Positions 36,108 to 46,390 of a stretch of 64,000 nucleotides of DNA are shown here, piece after piece (position 1 is the stretch's first letter; each line of letters begins with the position of its first letter). The notes beneath the pieces were generated by a model. That model was not told the origin of the DNA and did not search any database. It worked only from the letters and a program-made list of their open reading frames with translations. The DNA comes from Glaciimonas sp. PAMC28666 (lineage in GTDB: Bacteria > Pseudomonadota > Gammaproteobacteria > Burkholderiales > Burkholderiaceae_D). Location: assembly GCF_016917355.1 (NCBI RefSeq), contig NZ_CP070304.1, positions 5,146,001 through 5,210,000 on the forward strand, written 5' to 3'. Both the position numbers and the translations under genes were made by a program.

Positions 36108-37022
36108 ATGATAAAAACGAGACTGTCACAGCCGTTAACATCCGTGCGGATGATTGAGCTGCAATCGGCAACACAACGCCTGCAAGTTCTGCCTACCCTG
36201 GGCGGAAGTATTGCAGCATGGGACTGGAAATTGGGTCAGCAATGGAGTCCATTGTTGCGGCAATGGGATGGCAAATCAAAGGATCGGTACGCCATGGCAT
36301 GTTTTCCATTGGTGCCCTGGTCAAATCGGATTACCGAGGGTGGCTTTATGCATCAGGGACAGCATTATCCTGTGCTTGAAAATCGGCCGGGCGAACCTTA
36401 TCCGATACACGGTGACGGTTGGTTGCAAAAATGGCGGGTTGCCAGCCACACTTCCGACACCATTCAACTGACCCTGAAATCAAATCGCTTTGATGGCAAT
36501 CCGCATAGTTATCGCTGTAGTCAGACGTTAACCTTATCGGACAATGGCCTGTCGATAACGCTAGCCGTTACGCATTTGGGTACCGAGTCGCTGCCATATG
36601 GCTTGGGATTGCACCCTTACTTTCCACGGAACGCGGAAACCCGTTTCAGCTCCCGCGCCGAAGGGGTCTGGCTTTCAGGGCACGATCCTATTCCTACGGC
36701 GCACACAAGGTGCTTTCCGCAGACGTGGAACTACAACCAACCAGCGCCGCTGGAAGGACCAATGATTGATAACTGCTTTTCTGGTTGGGACGGAAAGGCG
36801 TTGATCAGCTACCCTGACCGGGGGCTGCAACTATCAATGACGATGGATAACTGTAGCAGTTATAGTTTGATGTATCGTCCGCCGGGCCATGATTATTTTT
36901 GCTTCGAACCGATCACCCATCCGATTGACGCATTCCATATTTCGGGAAAGCCAGGTCTGGTGACACTGGCCCGTGGCCAAACCCTCTTAATGAAAACGCA
37001 CTTTCGGGTCAGCGCAATGTAA
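36108..37022 (+). CDS. Aldose 1-epimerase family protein (GalM-like)
   Basis: 304 residues. It interconverts alpha and beta anomers of free sugars. Recognisable features are LPTLGGSIAAWDWK, the PLVPWSNRI segment, HPIHG-like YPIHGDGWLQ, the catalytic-region LPYGLGLHPYFP (His), and the end-region YFCFEPITHPIDAFH with its catalytic glutamate. It is divergent from the galactofuranose-importer operon and probably prepares the imported sugar for metabolism. The stop overlaps the convergent ldcA stop by 14 bases. Starts at 36108 or 36150 are possible; neither has a strong ribosome-binding site. Confidence 0.88.
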   Translation: MIKTRLSQPLTSVRMIELQSATQRLQVLPTLGGSIAAWDWKLGQQWSPLLRQWDGKSKDRYAMACFPLVPWSNRITEGGFMHQGQHYPVLENRPGEPYPIHGDGWLQKWRVASHTSDTIQLTLKSNRFDGNPHSYRCSQTLTLSDNGLSITLAVTHLGTESLPYGLGLHPYFPRNAETRFSSRAEGVWLSGHDPIPTAHTRCFPQTWNYNQPAPLEGPMIDNCFSGWDGKALISYPDRGLQLSMTMDNCSSYSLMYRPPGHDYFCFEPITHPIDAFHISGKPGLVTLARGQTLLMKTHFRVSAM

Positions 37023-37980
37023 GTGTGCTGTTGATGTTGAGCTGAAACCCGGCTGAACCAGAGACCAGGCGCGCCTGGCTGCCAATTGGTAGCGTCACTT
37101 TGTCGCGGATGTGGCCGAACGGTAAACCGGTCAGTATTGGGACAGAAATCTGTGATCGTAAATAGGTTAGCATCGCATCAAAGTCGTAGCCGTTGTCATG
37201 CTCTGCCAAGCGATAGTTTGCAAAATCACCTAGTACGATTGCTTGTTGCTGCGCCAGGACTCCCGCATAGTGCAGTTGCAACATCATGCGCTCAATGCGA
37301 TAAGGATGTTCCCCGATATCCTCAAGGAACAAGATGCCCCCGTCGATCTGTGGAAAATAGGCTGTGCCGACCAAGTGATTGAGCATCGCCAGATTTCCGC
37401 CCCACAAAGTACCCGTGACGTCCACGTCTGGATTACCGACCGTCTCAACGTCGAGGGTCTGCTCTGTCTGGCGCAAGCTTTGCCAGAAATGCGACATGGT
37501 GAATGCGCTTAATGTGAGATCGCCAAAATCGCTGCACAGCATCGGTCCGGCAAAACTTTGCATTCCGGTTTGCGCCAGCAGCGCGAAACTAAACGCATTA
37601 AAATCACTGTGACCGACGAAAAGCTTTTTGCTGGCTGCGATCCGTTCAAAATCCAATAATGGTAGCAGCCGCGACATGCCATAACTGCCACGGACTGCCA
37701 TGACAATCTGCACTTGTGGATTGTCGATCGCGGCGTAGATCTGTGCAACCCGCACTGGCTCGGTGCCACCAAAGCGCTGATACTTTTCCGTGCTGTCGTA
37801 GTAGTTGTAGACCACGCAGCCTTGCTGTTGAAGGGCCAGAATGCCGCGCCCAAGCGCTTGATCGTCGAGCGGATATCCGCCGGGGGCGATCAGTGCGACG
37901 CCGATTTTTTTGGCAAATACCGGGAGTACGACGGGTTCCAGATCGACTGACAAATCGGGCGCTTCTTGATCCATGTGCAT
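37009..37980 (-). CDS. ldcA: LD-carboxypeptidase (muramoyltetrapeptide carboxypeptidase, S66 family)
   Basis: About 323 residues. It removes the terminal D-alanine from murein tetrapeptides during cytoplasmic recycling. The Ser-His-Glu residues of the S66 family can be placed: nucleophile Ser in RGSYGMSRLLP, Glu in LFLEDIGEHPYRIERM, and His in GLPFGHIRDKVTLPIG. The N-terminal GVALIAPGGY is typical. There is no signal peptide, consistent with a cytoplasmic site. The exact start is uncertain among ATGs at 37980 and 37974 and a TTG at 37995. It follows tadA by about 30 bases on the same strand and is convergent with the epimerase gene, with a 14-base overlap. Confidence 0.9.
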   Translation of the reverse strand: MHMDQEAPDLSVDLEPVVLPVFAKKIGVALIAPGGYPLDDQALGRGILALQQQGCVVYNYYDSTEKYQRFGGTEPVRVAQIYAAIDNPQVQIVMAVRGSYGMSRLLPLLDFERIAASKKLFVGHSDFNAFSFALLAQTGMQSFAGPMLCSDFGDLTLSAFTMSHFWQSLRQTEQTLDVETVGNPDVDVTGTLWGGNLAMLNHLVGTAYFPQIDGGILFLEDIGEHPYRIERMMLQLHYAGVLAQQQAIVLGDFANYRLAEHDNGYDFDAMLTYLRSQISVPILTGLPFGHIRDKVTLPIGSQARLVSGSAGFQLNINSTLTLR

Positions 37981-38009
37981 ATCCTGACTCTTCAATAACT
38001 GACGGCAAT

Positions 38010-38615
<606 letters not shown>

Positions 38616-39086
38616 TTAAGCGCCAGACGAACCGTATTCACGCTCTTCGGAAATCTCGGCCCAGCAATTTGGGGTCTCATGCAATACCAGTTTTTGCAAA
38701 TGCAAGCCGGTGCCGTAGTGATCTTTATACGCCGCTTTGAGGATGTCATAGGCGGTACGGGCAAGATTTTCGACAGTCGGAATACGATCGATGACGACGG
38801 TCTTATGGTCCGGCAAGGTTGCTAGAAAATCGCGCACTGCGGTATCTTTTTCATACACAATAAATGCATGGTCCCAGACGTCCACCAGATGCTGTTTCGC
38901 CAGCGTTTTGATGTCTGAAAAATCCATAATCATGCCGTTATCGGAACTTCCCTCGACTTCGATGACGGCACCGACTAACGTAATTTCAAGCGTGTAACGA
39001 TGTCCATGCAAATTGCGGCATTGGCTTTTGTGATCGGGGATGCGATGACCTGCATCGAATTCCAGCTTGCGGGTAATGGTTAACAT
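38616..39086 (-). CDS. queD: 6-carboxy-5,6,7,8-tetrahydropterin synthase
   Basis: 156 residues. It is the second enzyme of queuosine/preQ0 synthesis, using 7,8-dihydroneopterin triphosphate. The zinc histidines are in FDAGHRIPD and NLHGHRYTLE, with the catalytic cysteine between them (SQCRNLHGH). DFSDIKTLAKQHLVDVWDHAFIV and PTVENLARTAYDIL carry the remaining conserved residues. It is downstream of queE on the same strand, so the two pathway steps are clustered. Confidence 0.95.
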   Translation of the reverse strand: MLTITRKLEFDAGHRIPDHKSQCRNLHGHRYTLEITLVGAVIEVEGSSDNGMIMDFSDIKTLAKQHLVDVWDHAFIVYEKDTAVRDFLATLPDHKTVVIDRIPTVENLARTAYDILKAAYKDHYGTGLHLQKLVLHETPNCWAEISEEREYGSSGA

Positions 39087-39193
39087 AGTTGATTCTCAAT
39101 AAATCTTTATAGATACTGATCAAATACTTGATCGGAAACCGGACAAAAAAGGTCAAACCCGTCGTGCTTCAACCAGTTTGTTGAGCAGGCTTT

Positions 39194-39232
39194 GACAACA
39201 AATTTAGACAACAGATTTAGGCAACAGGCCTG
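39194..39232. repeat. 13-bp imperfect tandem repeat between queE and queD
   Basis: GACAACAAATTTA, GACAACAGATTTA and GGCAACAGGCCTG follow one another, with a partial fourth GCAACA. They lie in the 158-base spacer between the queE stop and the queD start. Confidence 0.7.
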
Positions 39233-39244
39233 GCAACACAATCA

Positions 39245-39880
39245 TCAGGGAATCTGCAACAGTTTGTGCGTCTGCAAGCTCAGTTTCCACTTTGGGTTAC
39301 GTTTGCAGGTTTCAATTGCACGATGCAGATTATCCGCCAACAATGGGCCGTCCATGGCCTGTAAATAGAAATGATCGAAATCAAGGGTTTCATATGATGC
39401 CAACGATTGACCAGGTTGCGGAATTACGACCTTCAGTTCATTGCCTTTGCGCACTTTAAGCACTGACCCCATTTTCGGACTGACACAGATCCAGTCCACC
39501 CCGGCTGGCACATCGATGGTGCCGTTGGTTTCTATCGCAATCTCAAACCCGCACGCGTGCATGCTGTCGATTAATGCGGTATCCAATTGTAGAAGGGGTT
39601 CGCCGCCTGTGAAGACGACAAACTTGGACTGGGCGTAAGTCTCTGGCCACAACGCGTTGATCGTGCCAGCCAGCGCTTCTGCGCTCTTGAACTTGCCGCC
39701 GCCCTCACCGTCTGTGCCCACAAAATCGGTGTCACAAAATTGGCAGATGGCTTTGCTACGATCTTCCTCGCGTCCGGTCCACAAATTGCAACCACTGAAG
39801 CGACAAAATACCGCGGGACGACCGGCATGGGTGCCTTCGCCTTGAAGTGTGTAGAAAATTTCTTTAATGCTGTAGGTCAC
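39245..39880 (-). CDS. queE: 7-carboxy-7-deazaguanine synthase (radical SAM)
   Basis: 211 residues. It is a radical-SAM enzyme forming 7-carboxy-7-deazaguanine from the QueD product. YTLQGEGTHAGRPAVFCRF is the family opening. The iron-sulfur cysteines are the C of RFSGC and the pair in ICQFCD, with a long insertion in the loop, as in the variant-loop QueE of many proteobacteria. TGGEPLLQLD is the GGE motif binding SAM. It starts with GTG at 39880. It is upstream of queD in the same direction. queC and queF are not in this window. Confidence 0.93.
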   Translation of the reverse strand: MTYSIKEIFYTLQGEGTHAGRPAVFCRFSGCNLWTGREEDRSKAICQFCDTDFVGTDGEGGGKFKSAEALAGTINALWPETYAQSKFVVFTGGEPLLQLDTALIDSMHACGFEIAIETNGTIDVPAGVDWICVSPKMGSVLKVRKGNELKVVIPQPGQSLASYETLDFDHFYLQAMDGPLLADNLHRAIETCKRNPKWKLSLQTHKLLQIP

Positions 39881-40311
39881 GGTGCTTCTCGCAAATAACT
39901 GAAGTGAAACTGGAATGAATACTTAATACTGATGTTGGTCTAATGATTGGCGACCAGTCGAACCGCATTTGAAGCCGAAATCGCGCGCAGGAATAGCGGG
40001 ATACAGTGGTATGGCAGCCACAGCGTTCAATCCCGTGTACCGACGAAACCGCTGAGCTGCAACCAATGCTGCTGAGAATAGAATCGGAAGTTGATCGGAT
40101 TAAAGACCAACCTAAAACGCTGCTATTTAGTTCAGACCGTCATTTTAACTTACAAAATGGCGTTCGTTCGGATCGCCGGCCCTGTAAGGGTGCGTGAGGC
40201 GTTGCCAAATATCAACATCAACATTAATTGACAATAAATCATCGCCCGACTCCCATATCAGGAATAATCGCCGGAGCGCGGCAAATTCTTTCACCCGGCT
40301 TATAATATTTC
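39881..40311. other. Divergent intergenic region between queE and lhr
   Basis: About 430 bases. A 63-codon plus frame (40006-40197) has no ribosome-binding site or recognisable content. It presumably holds promoters for both neighbours. No riboswitch-like structure was recognised. Confidence 0.45.
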
Positions 40312-43300
40312 ATGCTTACCCCATGCCCCGCCAAAGCGCTAGCTGACGTCGAACTGTGGGAGGAATTTCATCCTGCCGTCTCGACGTGGTTTCTTGGCAC
40401 TTTTAAGTGCCCTACGGAAGCGCAGCAACTTGCGTGGCCGTTAATTCGTAGCGGCCGTGCGACCCTGGTCGCGGCACCTACAGGATCGGGCAAAACGCTG
40501 ACCGCTTTTTTGGCTGCCATCGACGCGCTGGTGAAGGAAAGCCTCAGGTGCGAAGGCAACTTGCCGGACGTGACGTCGGTGATCTATGTTTCACCATTGA
40601 AGGCGTTATCCAACGACATCCGCATCAATCTCGAGGCACCGTTAGAAGGAATCACCCGCGAACTCACCCGCATGGGGTTGCCTGATCCCTGTATTCGCAC
40701 GGCCGTGCGCACCGGCGATACGACCTCCTCCGAACGACTGGCGATGCGCAAACGGGCGCCACATATTTTGGTGACTACGCCGGAATCGTTGTACGTACTG
40801 CTTTGTTCGGACAGTGGTCGGGCAATGCTGGCTGGCACCCGCACTATCATCATTGATGAAATTCATGCGGTGGCGGGCAGCAAGCGCGGTAGCCATCTGG
40901 CGCTCAGTCTGGAACGGCTGGATGCATTATGCGAGCAGCGCCCGACGCGGATTGGTTTGTCGGCGACACAAAAACCGCTGGATGCCGTTGCGCGGTTTCT
41001 GGTCGGCCGCTCTGTGGCAGATGATCGCAGCTACAGCAACGACTGCGCTATTGTTGACGTGGGTCACATTCGTCGACGCGATCTGGCGATTGAATTGCCA
41101 CCGATACCACTCGAAGCTGTGATGTCGAATGACGTGTGGGAACTGGTGTATAACCGCATGGCGGAGCTGGTGACGCTACACCGTACAACATTGGTATTCG
41201 TTAATACCCGCCGTATGGCAGAACGCGTGGCGCGCCATTTGGCCGAGCGCCTCGGGACTGCTGCAGTTGCCGCGCATCACGGCAGTCTCGCCAAGGAATA
41301 CCGTCTGGATGCCGAACAGCGGCTTAAGCGCGGTGACCTGCGCGTATTGATTGCCACCGCTTCGCTGGAACTTGGTATCGATATAGGCGATGTCGACTTG
41401 GTGTGTCAGGTGGGGTCACCGCGCAGCATCGCTGCTTTATTACAACGTGTCGGACGTTCCGGTCACCAGGTTGGCGGCATGCCCAAAGGCCGATTGTTTC
41501 CTTCATCCCGCGATGACTTAATCGAGTGTGCCGCACTGCTGGATTGCATCAGACGCGACGAGCTGGACGCCATCCGCATCCCCCGCGCACCGCTCGACGT
41601 TTTGGCCCAGCAGATTGTGGCTGAAGTCGCCTGTCAGGAATGGACCGAAGAGGCGTTATTTGCGATGATCCGACGCGCTGAGCCTTACGCAGAAATGGCG
41701 CGTTCAGAATATGACGCAATCTTGCGCATGCTGACTGAAGGCTATACGGGCCGAAACGGGGTAAGGGGTGCTTATTTGCATCGCGACACGGTCGCTGGAA
41801 CGCTGCGCGGGCGCAGAGGTGCCAAGTTGACGGCCGTAACTTCCGGCGGCACCATTCCTGACAATGCGGATTACACCGTGTTGCTGGAACCGCAGGGACA
41901 TCCTATCGGAACGGTCAATGAAGATTTTGCCGTCGAAAGCATCGCGGGCGATATTTTTCAACTCGGGAATACGTCCTATCGGATCTTGAAGGTGGAAACC
42001 GGACGGGTACGCGTGGAGGACGCCCACGGTGCACCGCCGAGTATTCCATTTTGGCTTGGAGAAGCGCCCGGCAGAAGCGACGAACTTTCGGCTGGGGTAG
42101 CCCGCCTGCGCGCCGAAATTGATCGGTTACTGTCCGTCACCGTCGGACTTCCGCGCCTTCGGGTTGCGCACGCCAAATCAGCCACGGTTGACCTTGCCAC
42201 AACTGACCATTCCGCGCTTGAGCATTCCTCCCCAAGCGCAGAAAGTCCGGCTCTGTCAGCCGCCATCGACTGGCTGATGAATGAAGTTGGCCTTGACGAT
42301 GCGGCTGCACGTCAGATTGTGCATTATCTTGCACCCGCCCGCGCCGCATTGGGTTCGCTGCCGACGCAGGACACACTAGTGATGGAACGCTTTTTTGATG
42401 CGTCGGAAGGCATGCAACTGGTGTTGCACACGCCTTTTGGCAGCCGCATCAATCGCGCTTGGGGGCTGGCGCTGCGCAAGCGCTTTTGTCGGACCTTTAA
42501 TTTTGAATTACAGGCTGCCGCTACAGAAGACGCTATCGTTTTATCGCTATCGACCAGCCATAGTTTCGCTCTCGATGAAGTCTGGCGCTATTTAAAGTCC
42601 GGTAATGCAGAGCAGGTTTTGATTCAGGCACTGCTCGACGCGCCACTATTTAACGTGCGCTGGCGCTGGAACGCGACGGTTGCATTGGCGTTGCCGCGGT
42701 ATAGCGGTGGCCGCAAGGTCGCGCCCCAGTTACAGCGGATGAAAAGCGATGACCTGTTAGCATCAGTTTTTCCCGATCAGGCCGCTTGCCTTGAGAACGT
42801 GGTTGGCGAACGCGAACTGCCTCATCATCCGTTGGTAGCGCAAACCATTGACGATTGTCTGCATGAGGCGATGGATTGTGACGGCTGGGTGGCGCTGCTG
42901 CGGCGTATCGAGCAAGGAGAAATAACACTGATCACCCGCGATCTGCCGACGCCGTCGCCGCTCGCCATGGAGATACTGAATGCCAAGCCTTATGCTTTTC
43001 TTGACGATGCGCCATTAGAAGAACGCCGCACCCAGGCTGTGCAAAGTCGTCGATGGACTGATCCCACTTCGGTCGATGATATCAGTGCACTGGACCCCGA
43101 CGCCATCGCCAGCGTCGGTGAAGAAGCGTGGCCCCGCGTGCGCGATAGCGACGAGATGCATGAGGCGTTGGTGAGCCTGTCGTTCGTGACCCAAACCGAG
43201 GCCAGCCGATATGAAGGCTGGCAAGAGTGGCTGGACACCCTGGCGGGTAGCGGCCGCGCCACCCGCATGGCGATTTACCCTGATCTGACTGACGGCATCT

Positions 43301-44820
43301 GGGTTCCTCTGGAACGGTTGGCTTGCCTTCGGGCCGCTTACCCGGAAGCGGTTGCCACACCGGTGCTGGAGCAACGGCAAAATAAGCATATCGATTGGGA
43401 TGCTGATGGTAATCGTGAGTGGGAACGCGATGATGCGATAGTAGAAATCCTCCGGGCGCGGCTTTCTGGATTTGGCCCAAAGGTGGTATCAGCGCTGTCG
43501 CAGATTTTTGACTTGCCTGAGGCGACGCTGACCGTCGCGCTCATTCGGCTTGAAATAGAAGGTTATGTCATGCGCGGGCACTTTACACCCGGCACGGTCG
43601 CGGAAGAATGGTGTGAACGGCATTTGTTGGCGCGCATCCATCGTTACACCATCAAGCGCTTGCGGCGTGAAATAGAACCGGTGGAACGTCAGGACTTTAT
43701 GCGCTTTCTATTTGACTGGCAACATTTGACCCTTGATACGCAATTAAAGGGCCAAAACGCATTGACCACCATTATCACGCAACTAGAAGGATTTGAAGCA
43801 GCCGCTGCTGCCTGGGAAAGCGCAATCCTGCCGGCACGTCTTGAAGAGTACTCCTCTCAGTGGCTGGATGATCTGTGTCGCGGCGGCAAAGTGGTGTGGA
43901 CCCGGATCGCCGCACCGATGCGTGCTGGTGGCGGACCGTTGCGCAGCACCCCGATTGTGCTTCTGCCGCGCCGTAATTTGTCACTCTGGGGTGCGCTTAA
44001 CAACGTCGTTGGGCAGTCCGAGACCTCCGCAAAGGCGCAACGCGTACACGCTGCGCTAATACGCCACGGCGCAATGTTCTTCGATGAACTACTTACCGAT
44101 ACGCGCTTGCTGCCGACCGAGCTAGAGAACGCTTTAGGCGAACTGGTCTCGGCCGGTTTGATCAATGCCGACAGCTTTGCAGGGCTGCGCGCGCTGCTGG
44201 TCCCGGCAGCTAAACGCGCTGCGCACGGGCGACGCCGTCAACGTGGCTGGCCAGTGACCACGATGGATGAAGCCGGACGTTGGGCATCAGTGCGGCGCGA
44301 GACGGCAGATAGCATCATTGAGGCGGTGCCAGCAGCCGTCCCTGCCAGAAAACCACGCACCGACCCGTTGGTGCTGGAGCATATTGCCATGGTGTTGCTA
44401 CGCCGCTACGGTGTGGTGTTCTGGCGATTGCTCGAACGGGAAGCCGCCTGGCTGCCACCATGGCGCGACTTGCTGCCGGTTTTTCACCGCCTGGAAGCCC
44501 GGGGCGAACTTCGCGGGGGACGGTTTGTGGCGGGATTATCGGGAGAACAATTTGCTCTCCCGGAAGCGATCCCGTTGCTGCGAGAAATACGCCGGCGCGC
44601 CTATGACGGCGGTCTGGTATGTATCTCCGGGGTTGATCCCCTCAACCTCTGCGGAACCATGCTGCCGGGTGAAAAAGTTCCTGCTTTAAATGGGAACCGG
44701 GTGCTGTTTCGGGATGGAGTGCCAATCGCAACGATCATTGCCGGCACCGCCCGCTATCTGATCGCGTTGGCACCGCTCGATCAGGAACCCGCACGGGCGG
44801 CGCTGACCGTTCGGCGCTAG
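40312..44820 (+). CDS. lhr: Lhr-type large superfamily 2 ATP-dependent helicase
   Basis: 1502 residues, close to E. coli Lhr. The helicase core is N-terminal: Q-like PTEAQQLAW, Walker A GSGKT at 58-62, DEIH at 182-185, SATQKP, and motif VI LLQRVGRSGHQ. It is followed by the winged-helix and Lhr-specific beta-barrel region, then a long C-terminal extension present only in full-length bacterial Lhr (Lhr-CTD, reported to carry uracil-DNA-glycosylase activity in E. coli). A role in DNA repair is therefore likely. It is a single-gene unit with a hairpin terminator about 30 bases downstream. A weak spacer precedes the ATG. Confidence 0.94.
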   Translation: MLTPCPAKALADVELWEEFHPAVSTWFLGTFKCPTEAQQLAWPLIRSGRATLVAAPTGSGKTLTAFLAAIDALVKESLRCEGNLPDVTSVIYVSPLKALSNDIRINLEAPLEGITRELTRMGLPDPCIRTAVRTGDTTSSERLAMRKRAPHILVTTPESLYVLLCSDSGRAMLAGTRTIIIDEIHAVAGSKRGSHLALSLERLDALCEQRPTRIGLSATQKPLDAVARFLVGRSVADDRSYSNDCAIVDVGHIRRRDLAIELPPIPLEAVMSNDVWELVYNRMAELVTLHRTTLVFVNTRRMAERVARHLAERLGTAAVAAHHGSLAKEYRLDAEQRLKRGDLRVLIATASLELGIDIGDVDLVCQVGSPRSIAALLQRVGRSGHQVGGMPKGRLFPSSRDDLIECAALLDCIRRDELDAIRIPRAPLDVLAQQIVAEVACQEWTEEALFAMIRRAEPYAEMARSEYDAILRMLTEGYTGRNGVRGAYLHRDTVAGTLRGRRGAKLTAVTSGGTIPDNADYTVLLEPQGHPIGTVNEDFAVESIAGDIFQLGNTSYRILKVETGRVRVEDAHGAPPSIPFWLGEAPGRSDELSAGVARLRAEIDRLLSVTVGLPRLRVAHAKSATVDLATTDHSALEHSSPSAESPALSAAIDWLMNEVGLDDAAARQIVHYLAPARAALGSLPTQDTLVMERFFDASEGMQLVLHTPFGSRINRAWGLALRKRFCRTFNFELQAAATEDAIVLSLSTSHSFALDEVWRYLKSGNAEQVLIQALLDAPLFNVRWRWNATVALALPRYSGGRKVAPQLQRMKSDDLLASVFPDQAACLENVVGERELPHHPLVAQTIDDCLHEAMDCDGWVALLRRIEQGEITLITRDLPTPSPLAMEILNAKPYAFLDDAPLEERRTQAVQSRRWTDPTSVDDISALDPDAIASVGEEAWPRVRDSDEMHEALVSLSFVTQTEASRYEGWQEWLDTLAGSGRATRMAIYPDLTDGIWVPLERLACLRAAYPEAVATPVLEQRQNKHIDWDADGNREWERDDAIVEILRARLSGFGPKVVSALSQIFDLPEATLTVALIRLEIEGYVMRGHFTPGTVAEEWCERHLLARIHRYTIKRLRREIEPVERQDFMRFLFDWQHLTLDTQLKGQNALTTIITQLEGFEAAAAAWESAILPARLEEYSSQWLDDLCRGGKVVWTRIAAPMRAGGGPLRSTPIVLLPRRNLSLWGALNNVVGQSETSAKAQRVHAALIRHGAMFFDELLTDTRLLPTELENALGELVSAGLINADSFAGLRALLVPAAKRAAHGRRRQRGWPVTTMDEAGRWASVRRETADSIIEAVPAAVPARKPRTDPLVLEHIAMVLLRRYGVVFWRLLEREAAWLPPWRDLLPVFHRLEARGELRGGRFVAGLSGEQFALPEAIPLLREIRRRAYDGGLVCISGVDPLNLCGTMLPGEKVPALNGNRVLFRDGVPIATIIAGTARYLIALAPLDQEPARAALTVRR

Positions 44821-44846
44821 GTTTAACATCCACCCAAAGCGCTTGA

Positions 44847-44882
44847 CCAAAAAAAACCCGCATGTCCTTGCGGATGCGGGTT
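44847..44882 (-). terminator. Intrinsic terminator (best oriented for the leftward MHS transporter gene)
   Basis: AACCCGCAT at 44855-44863 pairs with ATGCGGGTT at 44874-44882 around a ten-base loop. On the minus strand the stem is followed by eight T, a textbook rho-independent terminator. On the plus strand the stem could also stop lhr transcripts, but only TTAA follows. Confidence 0.85.
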
Positions 44883-45026
44883 AATCCAAACCTTAGAAGG
44901 AGTTGGAGGAGACGGATTGACTATAACGCGCACTATTCAATGCACAATGCGTCTTTACAAACTCTTACAACCGCGACACATCGGCTAGACGGAAATCGTC
45001 AATGCCCTCTCCGCCGCCGTATCCGA

Positions 45027-46390
45027 TCAAGAAATTTGCGCGTGACTTGTTCCAACCGGTTGAGGTTGAGTTTTATTGACTTTTGGCTGCGTTCCTCCGC
45101 TCATTTTCATCCGGGACGAGACAATTACCGAAATCAGACAACCACCGGCGAGATAAGCCGCTACAGCATGCCATGTGCCGTCTACGCCGAGCAGCGCCGT
45201 CGCAATGAAGGGCGTGAAGCCGCCGCACACTACGCTGGCAAATTGATAGCCAACACCGGCGCCGCTGTACCGATATTCGGCACCGAAAAATTGGGTGAAC
45301 AAAGGCTGCTGAACGGCTACGACCATTCGTGCGCAATGTTTGCGAGCAGCACGGAGAAGATAACGATCCACACCACCGAGCGCGCTTCCATTGCGAGGAA
45401 AAACGGAATCGCGGAAAGCAGTCCGACCACCGCGCCGGTAACATATACGCGTTTCTGTCCGATCCGATCTGCTAATAGCGCGAAAGCCGGAATCGTGACG
45501 CAACTGATTGCACCGACCAACAAACTAATACCAAGGAACAAGTCACGCGACATGCCAAGATTTTTGGTCGAATACGCTAAGGCAAAGGCGGTGACGATAT
45601 ACATCGTGAACATTTCCGCCATCCGCAGGGCAATGATGAGCAAGAAGCTTTGGGGATGATTGCGCAATGCAGCCAACACCGGAATTTTTACCTTGTGCTC
45701 GCCTTTGATCCCTACCTTTTCAACGAACTCCTGAGACTCTTCCATCGTCGATCGAATCCAGACCGCGATGAAAACTAACAGGACGCTGATGAGGAACGGA
45801 ATGCGCCAGCCCCACGACATGAAGGCATCGTTATCTAGCGTGTGCGTGAGAATTGAAACAATGCCGGTAGCCAAAACCAGACCGACCCCGTAACCGACCT
45901 GCACACCGCTGCTATAGAATGCTTTTTTTCCTTCTGGCGCACTTTCCACTGCCATCAGGGCTGCCCCGCCCCACTCGCCGCCGACAGCAAAACCTTGCAA
46001 TGCGCGCAGCGAAACCAACGCCAAAGGCGCATACCAGCCAATGCTCGCGTAGGTCGGCAATAAGCCGATCAGCGCAGTCGATACACCCATCATGACCACT
46101 GTAATCACCAGCATGCGCTTGCGACCGAGTCGGTCCCCGAAATGCCCAAATACGATGCCGCCGAGGGGACGAAACAAAAAGCCCACACCAAATGTAGCGA
46201 ACGCCGCAAGCGTGCCGGTGGTCGCACTAACATTGGGGAAAAATTGCGAATTAAAGACCAGTGCAGCGGTGATCCCGTAAAGTAAAAAATCGTACCAATC
46301 CACGACTGCGCCGACAAAGCTGCCAAGCGCTGCTTTTTTCGCTCTCCGGTCGGCTGCTAGCTGAGCCGCCGTAAGATTATTTGTTTTCAT
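45027..46390 (-). pseudogene. MHS-family MFS transporter disrupted by one frameshift
   Basis: The first frame (46390 to 45317) encodes 357 residues of a metabolite:H+ symporter: ten helices, GHFGDRLGRKRMLV and RALQGFAVGGEWGGAAL. It stops abruptly after SVLLANIAH. The expected continuation, MVVAVQQPLFTQFFGAEYRYSGAGVGYQ and two more helices, is intact in the next frame down to 45027. The break is at about 45326/45327, where the DNA reads GCGCACGA-ATGGTC and lacks one base of a codon. The full protein would be about 454 residues, typical for the family. It is either a recent loss or a sequencing error. AAGGAGA precedes the ATG, a good terminator follows, and an IclR regulator is divergent. Relatives import aromatic acids or dicarboxylates. 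Confidence 0.85.
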
